A stretch of DNA of 64,000 nucleotides from Sphingomonas phyllosphaerae FA2 (GCF_000427645.1 NZ_KE386571.1:1415676-1479675); one strand, 5' to 3'; positions 55,923 to 64,000 are shown, numbered from the stretch's first letter. The notes: generated from the letters alone by a model not told the origin. A program made the numbers and translations.

Positions 55923-56467
55923 GGCTCGGCGCGCGGCTTCCACGTCCGCGCCTCCTCCGCGACGCGCAGCACGTCATAGGCGGCCTGGATCGCCTGAAAG
56001 CGGGTCGCGGCGTCCTTGTCGCCGGGCCGCACGTCAGGATGGTTCGACTTTGCCATTCGCCGCCACGCGAGCCGCACGTCGTCGAACGACGCATCGACCT
56101 CCAGCTCCAGCACCTCCAGCGCGCGCAGTTCGTCGCGTGAGCGCGTACCATCGCCCGAGCCCGCCCACGCCTGATGCTTCGATTGCGAGAAGCCGCCCGC
56201 GTCACGCCGCTCGTTCGCCTCGCGCTGCGCCGCTTCCTCGGCGGACAGGCCCTCGAAATAATTCCAGCCGCGATTGTATTCGGCGGCGTGCGCCTGACAG
56301 AAATACCAGCGGTCCGGGCTGTTCGGCGACTTGGGCGCGGGACACGTCCCCGGCTCCGTGCAGCCGTGGCGATCGCACAATCGCACCGTCGTCGCCTCGC
56401 GATTGGCGCCATAGCCGCGCCAGCGGGGAAAGCCCCAGTCGTTCGATCGGGTGGGAATACGTGCCAT
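55919..56467 (-). CDS. J-domain (DnaJ-like) protein
   Basis: 182 residues from MARIPTRSNDW. The N-terminal half has 'GYGANREATTVRLCDRHGC' and 'PDRWYFCQAHAAEYNRGWNYFEGL', a cysteine/histidine-containing region conserved in alphaproteobacterial short J proteins. The C-terminal ~65 residues form a J domain with the essential HPD in 'KSNHPDVRPGDKDAATRFQAIQAAYDVL'. It should stimulate DnaK ATPase. The frame runs on upstream into RNase P RNA, so the start at 56467 is preferred. It is coupled to the ferredoxin gene downstream. Confidence 0.9.
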   Translation of the reverse strand: MARIPTRSNDWGFPRWRGYGANREATTVRLCDRHGCTEPGTCPAPKSPNSPDRWYFCQAHAAEYNRGWNYFEGLSAEEAAQREANERRDAGGFSQSKHQAWAGSGDGTRSRDELRALEVLELEVDASFDDVRLAWRRMAKSNHPDVRPGDKDAATRFQAIQAAYDVLRVAEEARTWKPRAEP

Positions 56468-56525
56468 CGCTGCGGCACATAAGGACGCGCCGCGCCCGCG
56501 CCAACTGACTAGCGTCCGCCAATTT

Positions 56526-56917
56526 GCCAGAGGGCCTGTAAGCCGGGTTCTGTCCACCCCGCGAACGGGGATAGGCGACCATTCCTCTCGGCGCGCCGTT
56601 GCCGACGCGCTCCAGCAACCAACCCGGGCAGCGGGTGGGAACACACCCCGGTGACGCAAGCGCCGCCATGCCGCCCCTATTCGGTCTTGCTCCCGGTGGG
56701 GTTTACCGTGCCACGACCGTTACCGGCCGCGCGGTGCGCTCTTACCGCACCCTTTCACCATGACCGGGCCGAGGCCCAGGCCGTCTGCTCTCTGTTGCAC
56801 TGTCCCTGACTGCGGGCCGAAGCCCGAGCCGGCGGGCGTTACCCGCCACCGTCGTTCCGTGGAGCCCGGACTTTCCTCGGCACGCTTACGCGCGACGCGG
56901 CCGCCCGGCCCTCTGGC
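56526..56917 (-). ncRNA. rnpB: RNase P RNA (bacterial class A)
   Basis: On the minus strand the RNA begins in 'GCCAGAGGGCC' (56917 side) and closes with 'GGCCCTCTGGC' (56536-56526), the P1 helix. The universally conserved 'GAGGAAAGTCCGGGCTCC' lies about 40 nt in, and 'ACAGAACCCGGCTTA' is near the 3' end. The conserved 'ACAGAGAGCAGACGGCC'-like and 'GGTAAGAGCGCACCG' segments are also present. It cleaves tRNA 5' leaders with RnpA. The 596-bp region between the J-protein gene and the amidase is explained by this RNA plus one repeat. Confidence 0.96.
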
Positions 56918-56970
56918 GCGCTCGCCGTAGCGCGGCGGAAGGCGTTAGGGAAGCAGTGCGATCAGGCTTT

Positions 56971-57055
56971 CGTCATCCCGGACTTGATCCGGGATCCCGC
57001 CTCCTTCTTCTGTCGCAAAGAAGAAGCGGGGCCCCGGATCGAGTCCGGGGCGACG
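56971..57055. repeat. Intergenic inverted repeat, type B
   Basis: 'cgtcatcccggacttgatcc' pairs with '..ccggatcgagtccggggcga', with 'cctccttcttctg'/'aaagaagaagcgg' near the tip. It lies between the amidase 3' end and the rnpB 5' region. Confidence 0.9.
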
Positions 57056-57063
57056 GATGTGTT

Positions 57064-57753
57064 CTAATCATCGCCCTGCGGCTTGGGCAGCAGTAGCGCC
57101 AGCAGGATCATCCGGCACTCCGCATCCATCTCCCCGTCGATCAGTTCGGGGCGGAAGCGGCGCTGGAACGCCATGATCGCTGCCATCCGGTCGCTGACAT
57201 CATAGCCGAACCGCTCCAGCGCGAGGCAGAACGCCGCCTCGCCCCACATCGGATCGACGAGGTTCTTGGTCGGCCGCGGCAGCGCCAGCCGCAGCCGCGC
57301 GAGCCGGTGCCAGGGGAACAGCTCGCCCGGATCGCGCTTGCGCAGCGGCGCGACGTCGGAATGGCCGACGATATTGCCGCGCGTGATCTCGTACCTGTCC
57401 TTCAGATGCGCGACGAGCCGGATCACCGCCTCGACCTGCGGTTCCGGGAAGGCGCGATAGCCATGGTCGTGGCCGGGGTTGACGATCTCAATGCCGATCG
57501 ACGCCGAATTGACGTCGGTCACGCCGCGCCAATGCGATGCCCCCGCGTGCCACGCGCGCTTGTCGTCGGACACCAGCCGCATAATTGTGCCGTCCTCATC
57601 GACGAAATAGTGACACGACACCTCGGCGGCAGGATCGCAGAGCCGGTCCAGCGCCTCCTGCGCGGTCTTCATGCCGGTATAGTGCAGCACGATCATCGAG
57701 ATCGGCAGCGACCGCTCGTTGAAGTTGGGCGACGGCACCTCGCGACACCTCAT
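57064..57753 (-). CDS. N-acetylmuramoyl-L-alanine amidase (AmpD/AmiD family)
   Basis: 229 residues from MRCREVPSPN. Zinc ligands are H24 ('IVLHYTGM'), H131 ('NIVGHSDVAP') and D141 ('RKRDPGELFPW'), with the same 10-residue spacing as AmpD. The C-terminal ~60 residues ('AFCLALERFGYD', 'AIMAFQRRFRPELIDGEMD') look like a peptidoglycan-binding domain, as in AmiD. It cuts the bond between MurNAc (or anhydro-MurNAc) and L-Ala. I see no signal peptide or lipobox, so a cytosolic recycling role is favoured. It may follow cheR on the same transcript (83 bp gap). Confidence 0.92.
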   Translation of the reverse strand: MRCREVPSPNFNERSLPISMIVLHYTGMKTAQEALDRLCDPAAEVSCHYFVDEDGTIMRLVSDDKRAWHAGASHWRGVTDVNSASIGIEIVNPGHDHGYRAFPEPQVEAVIRLVAHLKDRYEITRGNIVGHSDVAPLRKRDPGELFPWHRLARLRLALPRPTKNLVDPMWGEAAFCLALERFGYDVSDRMAAIMAFQRRFRPELIDGEMDAECRMILLALLLPKPQGDD

Positions 57754-57836
57754 GCGCCCGATCCGCCCGTCCGACGCTCCCCGCCTGTCACCATCGACCT
57801 CGCCATCGTTACCCGATGCCACCGTCGTTCGCGAAA

Positions 57837-58661
57837 TCAGCGCCCGGTGTAAACCCGGTTGCTGTCGGCCGGGTCGGGAACGCGCTCGTAAAGACCACGC
57901 GCCCGCGCACTGGGACGGAGCCGTTCCGATTGCCCGATCACCGTCTCACCGGCACCGAGCAACAGGAAACCGTCGGGCTTCAGCGCCCCCGCCAGCCGCG
58001 CCAGCACCTGTTCGCGCTGATGCGGCGCGAAGTAGAACAGCAGGTTGCGGCACAGGATCAGGTCGAACTCGCCGATCGGCGGCACGTCGGCGATCAAATT
58101 GTGACGGCGATAATGGATCGCGCCCAGCAACGTCGCCGACGCGCGCCAGTGATTGTCGGCGGCCGGCTCGAACCAGCTGACCATCCGCCGCACCGGCAAC
58201 CCGCGCTGGATCTCGAATTGCGAGTAAGTGCCTTCGCGCGCGCGGGAAATCGCCGCCGAGGACACGTCGGTGGCGACGATCTCCGGCATCGTACCGCCGG
58301 CCTCGGCGAACAGCATCGCCAGCGACAGCGGCTCCTGTCCCGTCGCGCACGCCGCGCACCACACGCGCAATGGCGCGCGATCCGCGACCGCCTCCACCGC
58401 GCCCTCGATCACGCCGGCGTCGCGGAAGAACGACGTCTCCTGATTGAGCAGCGCATCGACAATCCGGTCGGCCAGTTGCTTGTCCTTCCCTTCGATCAGC
58501 CGCGCGGCGAGCTGGTCGACGCGGTCGAGCGAATGCGCCTGGAGCAGCGGGCCGAGCGCCGCCTCGAACCGCCAGCTGCGGCCGACCGCGATCCGCTGCC
58601 CGGTGCGCGCCTCTAGCAGTGCGGCGAACACCCGGGCGGAGCCGGAATCGATCCCCGCCAT
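57837..58661 (-). CDS. cheR: Chemotaxis protein methyltransferase CheR
   Basis: 274 residues. The N-terminal helical domain is followed by the SAM-binding fold: 'LRVWCAACATGQEPLSLAMLFAE', 'EIVATDVSSAAISRAREGTYSQFEIQRGLP' and 'FDLILCRNLLFYFAPHQREQVLARL'. CheR methylates receptor glutamates to adapt the array. The ATG overlaps the cheB stop by one base. No methyl-accepting receptor gene lies in the window, so receptors must be encoded elsewhere or just outside. Confidence 0.95.
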   Translation of the reverse strand: MAGIDSGSARVFAALLEARTGQRIAVGRSWRFEAALGPLLQAHSLDRVDQLAARLIEGKDKQLADRIVDALLNQETSFFRDAGVIEGAVEAVADRAPLRVWCAACATGQEPLSLAMLFAEAGGTMPEIVATDVSSAAISRAREGTYSQFEIQRGLPVRRMVSWFEPAADNHWRASATLLGAIHYRRHNLIADVPPIGEFDLILCRNLLFYFAPHQREQVLARLAGALKPDGFLLLGAGETVIGQSERLRPSARARGLYERVPDPADSNRVYTGR

Positions 58662-59722
58662 TACGCGCGCACGCCCGTCCGCCGCGCCGCGATCATGGCG
58701 CCGATCTCACGCGGCGCGAGCACCGCATCGGCAAGCCCGGCTTCCGCGACCGCGCCCGGCATCCCCCAAACGACCGACGAATTGCGATCCTGCACCACGA
58801 TCGTGCCCCCGGCTGCACGCACTGCGCGCGCGCCCTCCAGTCCGTCGCGCCCCATCCCGGTCAGCACGATCGCCAGCAGACGCGGGCCATAAGCCTGCGC
58901 CAGGCTGGTGAACATCGGGTCCACGGAGGGCAGATTGCCGGTCGGGCTGGGCGCCTGCGACAGCCGGATCGCTACATGCCCGTCGGGCTGTAATCCACCG
59001 AGCAGATGCGCATCGCCCGGCGCGATCAGCACTTCGCCGTCGGCCACGCGCCGCCGCTCCTGCCCGATCGCGCAGGGGCGCTTGGCTGAGACTCCGACCT
59101 GCGCGGCGAAGAACGGCGAGAAGGATGGTGGGAGGTGCTGGGTGACGAAGATCGGCTGCGTCATCTCGGCCGGCACCTGCTCCAGCAGCGACGCGAGGGC
59201 ATGGATGCCGCCGGTCGAGGCGCCGATCGCGATCGCGTCGAACGGCGGCGGCGCGATCACCGTCGCGCGCCGCGGTAGCGCGCGATTGCCGCCATGCGTG
59301 GCGAGCAGATCGAGCCGCGCCAGCAAGGTCTCGCCGAACCGGCTCGCAAAGGCGCCTATGCCGGGCTTCACGAGCGTATCGGCCGCACCCAGCGCCAGCG
59401 CACGCATCGTCACCACCGCGCCGTCGGCCGCCGAGCTGGACACCACCAGCACCCGCGCCCCCGCCCCGGCCTTCAGCAGTTCGGGCAGCGCGTCGATCCC
59501 GCTCTGGTGCGGCATGACGAGATCGAGGAGGATGAAGTCGACCGCTTCCTTGCGCAGAAACGCCAGTGCGCGCTGCGCGTCGGGCAAGGCGCCGGCCAGC
59601 TCGAACCGGCCGCTGCCGAGAATGAACCGCGACAGCGCCGCGCGTGCGACCGCCGAATCGTCGACGATCAGGACACGCGGTACCCGGCGGTCACCCGCGC
59701 TTGGATCGCTGCGCTGAATCAT
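58661..59722 (-). CDS. cheB: Chemotaxis methylesterase CheB
   Basis: 353 residues. An N-terminal receiver domain ('RVLIVDDSAVARAAL', phosphoacceptor aspartate in 'FILLDLVMPHQSG', lysine in 'TLVKPGIGAF') is joined to the methylesterase domain with catalytic serine in 'AIGASTGGIHAL', histidine in 'FVTQHLPPSFSPFFA' and aspartate in 'VLTGMGRDGLEGAR'. Phospho-CheB demethylates receptors, antagonising CheR. The start (MIQRSDPSAG) lies 29 bp after cheY, so cheA-cheW-cheY-cheB-cheR form one operon. Confidence 0.96.
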   Translation of the reverse strand: MIQRSDPSAGDRRVPRVLIVDDSAVARAALSRFILGSGRFELAGALPDAQRALAFLRKEAVDFILLDLVMPHQSGIDALPELLKAGAGARVLVVSSSAADGAVVTMRALALGAADTLVKPGIGAFASRFGETLLARLDLLATHGGNRALPRRATVIAPPPFDAIAIGASTGGIHALASLLEQVPAEMTQPIFVTQHLPPSFSPFFAAQVGVSAKRPCAIGQERRRVADGEVLIAPGDAHLLGGLQPDGHVAIRLSQAPSPTGNLPSVDPMFTSLAQAYGPRLLAIVLTGMGRDGLEGARAVRAAGGTIVVQDRNSSVVWGMPGAVAEAGLADAVLAPREIGAMIAARRTGVRA

Positions 59723-59751
59723 GGCGGGTTCCGGCACGTCTCCGGCGGGGA

Positions 59752-60117
59752 TCAGGCGACGCCGACGATCTGGAGCTTGCTGTGCAGCGTCTCCCGGTCG
59801 AACGGCTTCATCACATATTCGTCCGCGCCCGCCTCGATCGCGGCGCGGATATGCGCCATGCCGTTCTCGGTGGTGCAGAACACCACCTTCGGCCGGCGCG
59901 GCATCGGCTCTTCGCCCAGCGCGCGCAGGAATTCCATTCCGCTCATCACCGGCATGTTCCAGTCGAGCAGGATCACGTCTGGCACCGTCTGCCGGCAATG
60001 CGTCAGCGCCTCGCGCCCGTCGCCCGCCTCGGACACCGAGAAATCGAGCGCCTCCAGGATGTGGCGCGCCACCTTGCGGATCACCTTGGAATCATCGACG
60101 ATCAGGCAGGTCTTCAT
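59752..60117 (-). CDS. cheY: Chemotaxis response regulator CheY
   Basis: 121 residues, a lone receiver domain. The acidic pair is in 'CLIVDDSKVIRKVA', the phosphoacceptor is D52 in 'VILLDWNMPVMSG', the switch threonine is in 'VVFCTTENGM' and the lysine in 'YVMKPFDRETL'. It should accept phosphate from CheA and act on the flagellar switch or another target. A longer in-frame start is possible 11 codons upstream, but the domain begins at MKTCLIV. Confidence 0.95.
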   Translation of the reverse strand: MKTCLIVDDSKVIRKVARHILEALDFSVSEAGDGREALTHCRQTVPDVILLDWNMPVMSGMEFLRALGEEPMPRRPKVVFCTTENGMAHIRAAIEAGADEYVMKPFDRETLHSKLQIVGVA

Positions 60118-60190
60118 GCTAACTTCCGATTTTCCCTGATGATGCCGCACCTTGGCCGCGGCGCAGTAAGGATGGAGTTAATGGCGGGGC

Positions 60191-60625
60191 TCAGCCCAGC
60201 GCACTTGCGCGCGCCACCAGCCGGTCGATGTCGACTGCCATCAACGTCTCGCCATCGCCCTCGGCGACGCCGGTGACGAAGTCCCAGTCGCCCGCCGTCC
60301 CCTGCGCGATCGGCGCGGGCGCGAGCGTGAAGGTGGCGACATCCTCCAGCGCATCGACGGCAATCGCATAGAGGTGCCCGTCGACGAGGGTCGCGATCGC
60401 CCGCCCGCCCTTGCCGTCGCGCACCATCGGCACCCCGCCGAACAATTCGCGCACGTCGATCACGGTCGCCACGCGGCTGCGCATCGCCGCCAAGCCGACG
60501 ACCGCCGGGGCAGCGCCCGGCGCGGGGACGGTGCTGTGCACCTCCACGACCGAATCGACGCGTTCGGCGTCGAAAAGCAATCCACGGTCACCGACCCGCG
60601 CGACCAGATGCAAGGCGCCCATCAT
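60191..60625 (-). CDS. cheW: Chemotaxis coupling protein CheW
   Basis: 144 residues, a single CheW SH3-like domain ('LVARVGDRGLLFDAERVDSVVEV', 'VVGLAAMRSRVATVIDVRELFG', 'ALVDGHLYAIAVDALEDVA'-type strands). It links receptors to CheA. The start overlaps the cheA stop by 4 nt (ATGA). The sequence is short and divergent from enteric CheW, which fits the divergent cheA beside it. Confidence 0.9.
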   Translation of the reverse strand: MMGALHLVARVGDRGLLFDAERVDSVVEVHSTVPAPGAAPAVVGLAAMRSRVATVIDVRELFGGVPMVRDGKGGRAIATLVDGHLYAIAVDALEDVATFTLAPAPIAQGTAGDWDFVTGVAEGDGETLMAVDIDRLVARASALG

Positions 60626-62910
60626 GCGGCATATCCCTTCAGCGCGGCGATCAACGCGGCACGATCGAAGCGGTAGAGCGGCTTGCCGCGCTCGCGGCTC
60701 AGCCGCAGGGCCGGCACCGGCGGGGCGTCGGCATCATCCTCCATCGCCAGCGCGAGGGCGACCGGCATGTCCGGCGACGCGCGCCGCACCACGCGGTAGC
60801 CGGCCTGCTCGATCGCAGGCTTCAGGAACGCTTCCATCCAGCCGCTCTCTGCGCCGTGCAGCAGGCAGACCGGGCGCTCGGCGGCGGCCGGCGCGTCGGC
60901 GAACAAGGCCAACGGGTCGACCAGCTCGATTGGCTCGCCGTCGATCACCGCCAGCCCCGCGATCACGCCATGCGGATCGACGGCAGGCGCGACGTCCTGC
61001 GGCAGCGGCACGATCTCGATCGCGTCGGCGATCGGATAGGCGAGCTCCTGATCGTCGAGCTGGAGGCGAAGCACCGTGCGCACCTCGCTCGCCACCGCGC
61101 CGGTGCCGGACCATACCGGGATCGAACGGTCGCCGATCGTCAGCCACAGCCCGCCCGCCAGCGCACGCACCGCGCCCGCCGCGACGCCCTCGATCCGGTC
61201 GACCGCGTCTGACACGATCATGCGCCGCACGCCGTCGATATCGTCGAACAGCAACGCGCGAACCGGCTCGACCGCCTCGGCCTCGGCCACCGCCTCGTCG
61301 GGACGCTCGAATGCCAGCGCCGCGCGCGCCGCAATCGCCGAGCAATCCAGCAACAGGATCGGCGCGCCATCATCGGGCAACATCTGCCCGGCGTAGATCC
61401 CCGCGCACATCACCGCCGGCGCGGCAGGCTTGACCACCAGTTCCTGCGTATCGTTCACCCCGTCGAGCGCGAGCGCGAACCGCCCCTCGCGCAGCGACAC
61501 GATCGCCAGGAAGCCCGGCACCGCCGTCGCCTCCCGCCGCCCCAACAGCGTCGGGAGCGACACCATCGGCAGCCGCTGCCCGCGCAGCAGCACCACCGCG
61601 CCCGCCGCGACCCGGTCGACGCGCACCGCGCCGCCGTCCACCGCCACGATCTCGTCGACCGACTGGCGCGGAATCGCGAAGCGCGTGCCCGCCGCCTCGA
61701 CCAGCACCGCGTTCAGGATCGCCAGCGTCAGCGGCACTTCCAGCGCGATCGTCAGCCCCTGTCCCGGCCGGCTGAGCACCGAGATGCGACCGCCGGCCTG
61801 TTCGACATTGGCCTTCACCACGTCCATGCCCACACCGCGCCCCGACAGCGCGGTCACCTCGTCGCGCGACGACAGGCCGGGTTCGAAGATCAACTTCAGC
61901 CGCCCGTCCTCGTCGAGCGCGGCCAGCTCGGCGGCGCGCTCGGGATGGTCGCGCAGCGCCTTGGCGAGCAGCCGTTCGCTGTCGATCCCGCGTCCGTCGT
62001 CGGCGATCTCGATGATGATCAGATTGCCCGCCTGCCGCGCGACGATCCGCAACTGCCCGGCGGCCGGCTTGCCCGCGCGCATTCGTCCGGCGCGATCTTC
62101 GATTCCGTGATCGACGGCGTTCCGCACCAGATGAACCAGCGGATCGCGCAACAGCTCGATCATCTCGCGATCCAGCTCGACGTCGCCGCCCTCGATCGTC
62201 AGCGTCACCGATTTGTCAAGCGCCGCCGCCGAATCGCGCGCCAGCCGTGGCAGCGCCGAGAACAGCGATTCGACCCGCTGCATCCGCGTCCGCGTCACCG
62301 TATCGCGCAATTCGTCGACCGAGATGCTCAGCCGCTCCAGCATCGATTCCAGCCGCGGGTCGTCGATCATCCGCAAGTGTCGCGCCAGCTGGTTTCGCGC
62401 CAGCACCATGTCCGACACGCCGCTCATCATGCGGTCGAGCAAGTCGACCGACAATCGCACGGATCGCTTCGGGGTCACCCGCGCGGCCTGCGCCACCGCG
62501 GCCGTGTCCGCGGGCTCCGGTGTCGCTGCCGTATCACCGGCGATCGCGCCGTCCAGCGCGGCGATAAGCATCGCCTCGCCCGATTCGGACAGCGCCTCGC
62601 CCGCGTCGATCGCCTCGACGATCTCGCCGATCCGGTCGATGATCGCCAGAATCACCGTCACCAGCGCCTGATCCGGCGCGCGCTCGCCCGCGCGCACCGC
62701 GGCCAGCGCATCCTCGGCGGCGTGGCTCAGCCGCGCGAGCCGCGGCAGGTCGAGGAAGCCGCAGCTGCCCTTGATCGTGTGGACGAAGCGGAAGATCGCA
62801 TCCAGCCGCGAACGATCGTTGGGGTCGGCCTCCCACCCCACGATCTCGCCCGAGATCGCTTCCAGCGTCTCACGCGTTTCGGCAATGAATTCCTGCAGTA
62901 GGTCGTCCAT
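60622..62910 (-). CDS. cheA: Chemotaxis histidine kinase CheA with extra CheW-like and degenerate receiver domains
   Basis: 762 residues. The domains in order are HPt with phosphohistidine H44 ('FRFVHTIKGSCGFLDLP'), a short linker where the CheY-binding P2 domain should be, P3 dimerisation helices (~150-210), the HATPase ('DPLVHLVRNAVDHGIEDR', 'IADDGRGID', 'GRGVGMDVVKANVEQAGG'), a CheW domain (~400-520), then a second CheW-like domain (~545-665, 'ALLFDDIDGVRRMIVSDAVDRIEGV') and a ~85-residue tail resembling a receiver ('VCLLHGAESGWMEAFLKPAIEQAGY', 'YRFDRAALIAALKGYAA') but without the phosphoacceptor region. It should phosphorylate CheY/CheB; the lack of P2 suggests different partner recognition. 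Confidence 0.95.
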   Translation of the reverse strand: MDDLLQEFIAETRETLEAISGEIVGWEADPNDRSRLDAIFRFVHTIKGSCGFLDLPRLARLSHAAEDALAAVRAGERAPDQALVTVILAIIDRIGEIVEAIDAGEALSESGEAMLIAALDGAIAGDTAATPEPADTAAVAQAARVTPKRSVRLSVDLLDRMMSGVSDMVLARNQLARHLRMIDDPRLESMLERLSISVDELRDTVTRTRMQRVESLFSALPRLARDSAAALDKSVTLTIEGGDVELDREMIELLRDPLVHLVRNAVDHGIEDRAGRMRAGKPAAGQLRIVARQAGNLIIIEIADDGRGIDSERLLAKALRDHPERAAELAALDEDGRLKLIFEPGLSSRDEVTALSGRGVGMDVVKANVEQAGGRISVLSRPGQGLTIALEVPLTLAILNAVLVEAAGTRFAIPRQSVDEIVAVDGGAVRVDRVAAGAVVLLRGQRLPMVSLPTLLGRREATAVPGFLAIVSLREGRFALALDGVNDTQELVVKPAAPAVMCAGIYAGQMLPDDGAPILLLDCSAIAARAALAFERPDEAVAEAEAVEPVRALLFDDIDGVRRMIVSDAVDRIEGVAAGAVRALAGGLWLTIGDRSIPVWSGTGAVASEVRTVLRLQLDDQELAYPIADAIEIVPLPQDVAPAVDPHGVIAGLAVIDGEPIELVDPLALFADAPAAAERPVCLLHGAESGWMEAFLKPAIEQAGYRVVRRASPDMPVALALAMEDDADAPPVPALRLSRERGKPLYRFDRAALIAALKGYAA

Positions 62911-62988
62911 GCGGTCCCGTTGCCCTGGCTAGGGGGGCGGCATCGCACGACAGGCGTTAAAAGGGTCTTTACCGCGCCCCGGCGGGCG

Positions 62989-63636
62989 TCATCGGTGCGG
63001 CAGTGCGGCCCCGAACAGCAAGGCGCCGTCGACCGGCTCGCTGACTACCACCGATCCGCCCGCTTCGCCCACCAGTTCGTGGACCAGGAACGCCGCGGCG
63101 GCACGCGGCGCGACCGCGCTGTCGTCCGCCGGCCCCTCGGTCAGCGTGGTGCGCAAATCGGGGTCGAGCACGATCCGCGGCCCCTCGGCACGTAGCACGA
63201 TCTCGGTCGCCTCGGCGCTCTCCTCGGTGCCGATCGTCACCGTGCCGCCGCGCACCAGCGTATCGCCCGCGATCAGTGCGAGGTTCAGCAGCACCTTCAC
63301 CGCCGTCTTGGGCAGCTCGGTCGCCTCGACCATCCATTGCAGGTTCAGCCGCTTGTTGTCGCCCAGCAGCGCCTCGACCGCCTGCCCCGCCTCGCGCACG
63401 TCGACGCGCTCGCCGAACCCGCCCGCCGCGCCGAACGCCAGCCGGAAGAATTTCAGCTTGTTCGCCGAGGTGCGGGCGCTCTCGTTGAGCAGTTCCAGAC
63501 AGCGCGCGCGCATCTCGGGATCGGTTTCGTCGTTCAACAGCTCCAGCCCGTTGTTCAGCGCGCCGACCGGCGACAGCAGGTCGTGGCACAGCCGCGAACA
63601 GAGGAGCGAAGCGAAATCGACCGGGCTGATGGTCAT
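62989..63636 (-). CDS. chpT: Histidine phosphotransferase ChpT
   Basis: 215 residues. The N-terminal helical hairpin carries the phosphohistidine H18 in 'LLCSRLCHDLLSPVGALNNGLELL', and the C-terminal part is a catalytically dead HATPase-like domain, as in Caulobacter ChpT. In alphaproteobacteria ChpT relays phosphate from CckA to CtrA and CpdR, controlling cell cycle and motility genes. It lies 78 bp upstream of cheA on the same strand and 8 bp after the M67 peptidase gene. The direct linkage to cheA is notable. Confidence 0.9.
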   Translation of the reverse strand: MTISPVDFASLLCSRLCHDLLSPVGALNNGLELLNDETDPEMRARCLELLNESARTSANKLKFFRLAFGAAGGFGERVDVREAGQAVEALLGDNKRLNLQWMVEATELPKTAVKVLLNLALIAGDTLVRGGTVTIGTEESAEATEIVLRAEGPRIVLDPDLRTTLTEGPADDSAVAPRAAAAFLVHELVGEAGGSVVVSEPVDGALLFGAALPHR

Positions 63637-63644
63637 CGGAAAGG

Positions 63645-64000
63645 CTACCTCGGCGGGATGGCGTTACGGCCTTGTGGCGAGTCGCCGGAGTCTGCGCAAC
63701 CGCTTACGTCGAGGACCAGCGGATCGAACCGGCCGTGCACCCCCCCGTCCGCCACCGCGCGCCACGCGGTCACCGCCTCGCCCGCGACGATCAGCCAGAT
63801 GCTGCCGTCCGGCGCGGAATCGGCGGCATCGCGCGGCGACGGCCTCGCCACGCCCGACGGGTGCGAGTGATAATGCCCGATGACCTGCGCGCCGCCGTTT
63901 CGCGCGACGCGGTGTGCGGCGATCAACGCGCCCGGATCGATCTCGAAACGCACCGCACGGTCGCCTGCGACGTTACGGCACGGCACCAATCGCATGATTT
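63645..64000 (-). CDS. M67-family JAMM metalloprotease (5' end outside window)
   Basis: About 118 residues are visible; the frame remains open to the window edge. The JAMM zinc site is 'IGHYHSHPSGVARPSPRDAAD': His, His and the later Asp. Full-length sphingomonad M67 proteins have an N-terminal segment with a catalytic glutamate and 'CGLLLG'-type residues, absent here because it lies past position 64000. Family members (Mec+/PSMD14-like) often cleave C-terminal residues from ubiquitin-like sulfur carrier proteins, but the partner here is unknown. The TAG stop is 8 bp from chpT. Confidence 0.85.
   Translation of the reverse strand, partial: IMRLVPCRNVAGDRAVRFEIDPGALIAAHRVARNGGAQVIGHYHSHPSGVARPSPRDAADSAPDGSIWLIVAGEAVTAWRAVADGGVHGRFDPLVLDVSGCADSGDSPQGRNAIPPR

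Noticed and set aside
56202-56669. Open frames across 56468-56920
   Set aside because: This stretch is RNase P RNA; the frames are chance.

Overview
This window is a high-GC, gene-dense stretch of chromosome from an alphaproteobacterium of the sphingomonad group (Sphingomonas or a close relative). The evidence is two large sphingomonad-style TonB-dependent receptors, a ChpT phosphotransferase, an IF-3 of alphaproteobacterial type, a split glycine decarboxylase (gcvPA/gcvPB), and several families of dispersed inverted repeats between genes. I see no insertion sequence, prophage, CRISPR array, tRNA or rRNA gene. The only structured RNAs I can support are RNase P RNA, a tandem glycine riboswitch and a putative threonine attenuator.

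Layout. 1-17.4 kb is a mosaic of metabolic and envelope genes: a partial amidohydrolase, arylamine N-acetyltransferase, an MDR oxidoreductase, a TonB-dependent receptor, a BaiN-type flavoprotein, a cystathionine gamma-synthase-like PLP enzyme, a glyoxalase I/II plus hydrolase operon, a MurC-like ligase divergent from an LD-carboxypeptidase, a DUF3667 membrane protein and a membrane-anchored retropepsin. 17.5-21 kb holds thrS, preceded by a threonine-rich leader peptide, then a small exported protein and infC with a probable AUA start. 21-26.5 kb has a second TonB-dependent receptor, an archaeal/eukaryotic-type prolyl-tRNA synthetase and a DMT transporter.

26.6-31.6 kb is the glycine cleavage operon (gcvT-gcvH-gcvPA-gcvPB, minus strand) under a tandem glycine riboswitch. 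31.7-35.6 kb has an FkbM methyltransferase, a small protein, an MFS transporter and a PQQ-type sugar dehydrogenase. 35.6-48.5 kb is the transcription/translation cluster rimP-nusA-tautomerase-ylxR-infB-rbfA and truB-rpsO-pnp; the two halves are separated by a 2.4 kb interruption carrying two orphan proteins, thymidine kinase and a site-2 protease. 48.8-55.5 kb carries a sialate O-acetylesterase, a class II aldolase and a three-subunit Tat-exported molybdenum aldehyde oxidase. 55.6-57.8 kb carries a ferredoxin, a DnaJ-domain protein, RNase P RNA and an AmpD/AmiD-type amidase. 57.8-64 kb is a minus-strand signalling block: M67 peptidase, chpT, cheA, cheW, cheY, cheB, cheR.

The most unusual signals are: the Thr-codon leader with alternative hairpins before thrS; dispersed repeats that appear to supply the Shine-Dalgarno sequence of rbfA and gcvPA, and one that supplies the end of a ferredoxin gene; a CheA with an extra CheW-like domain and a degenerate receiver tail, next to chpT; and the non-AUG infC start.
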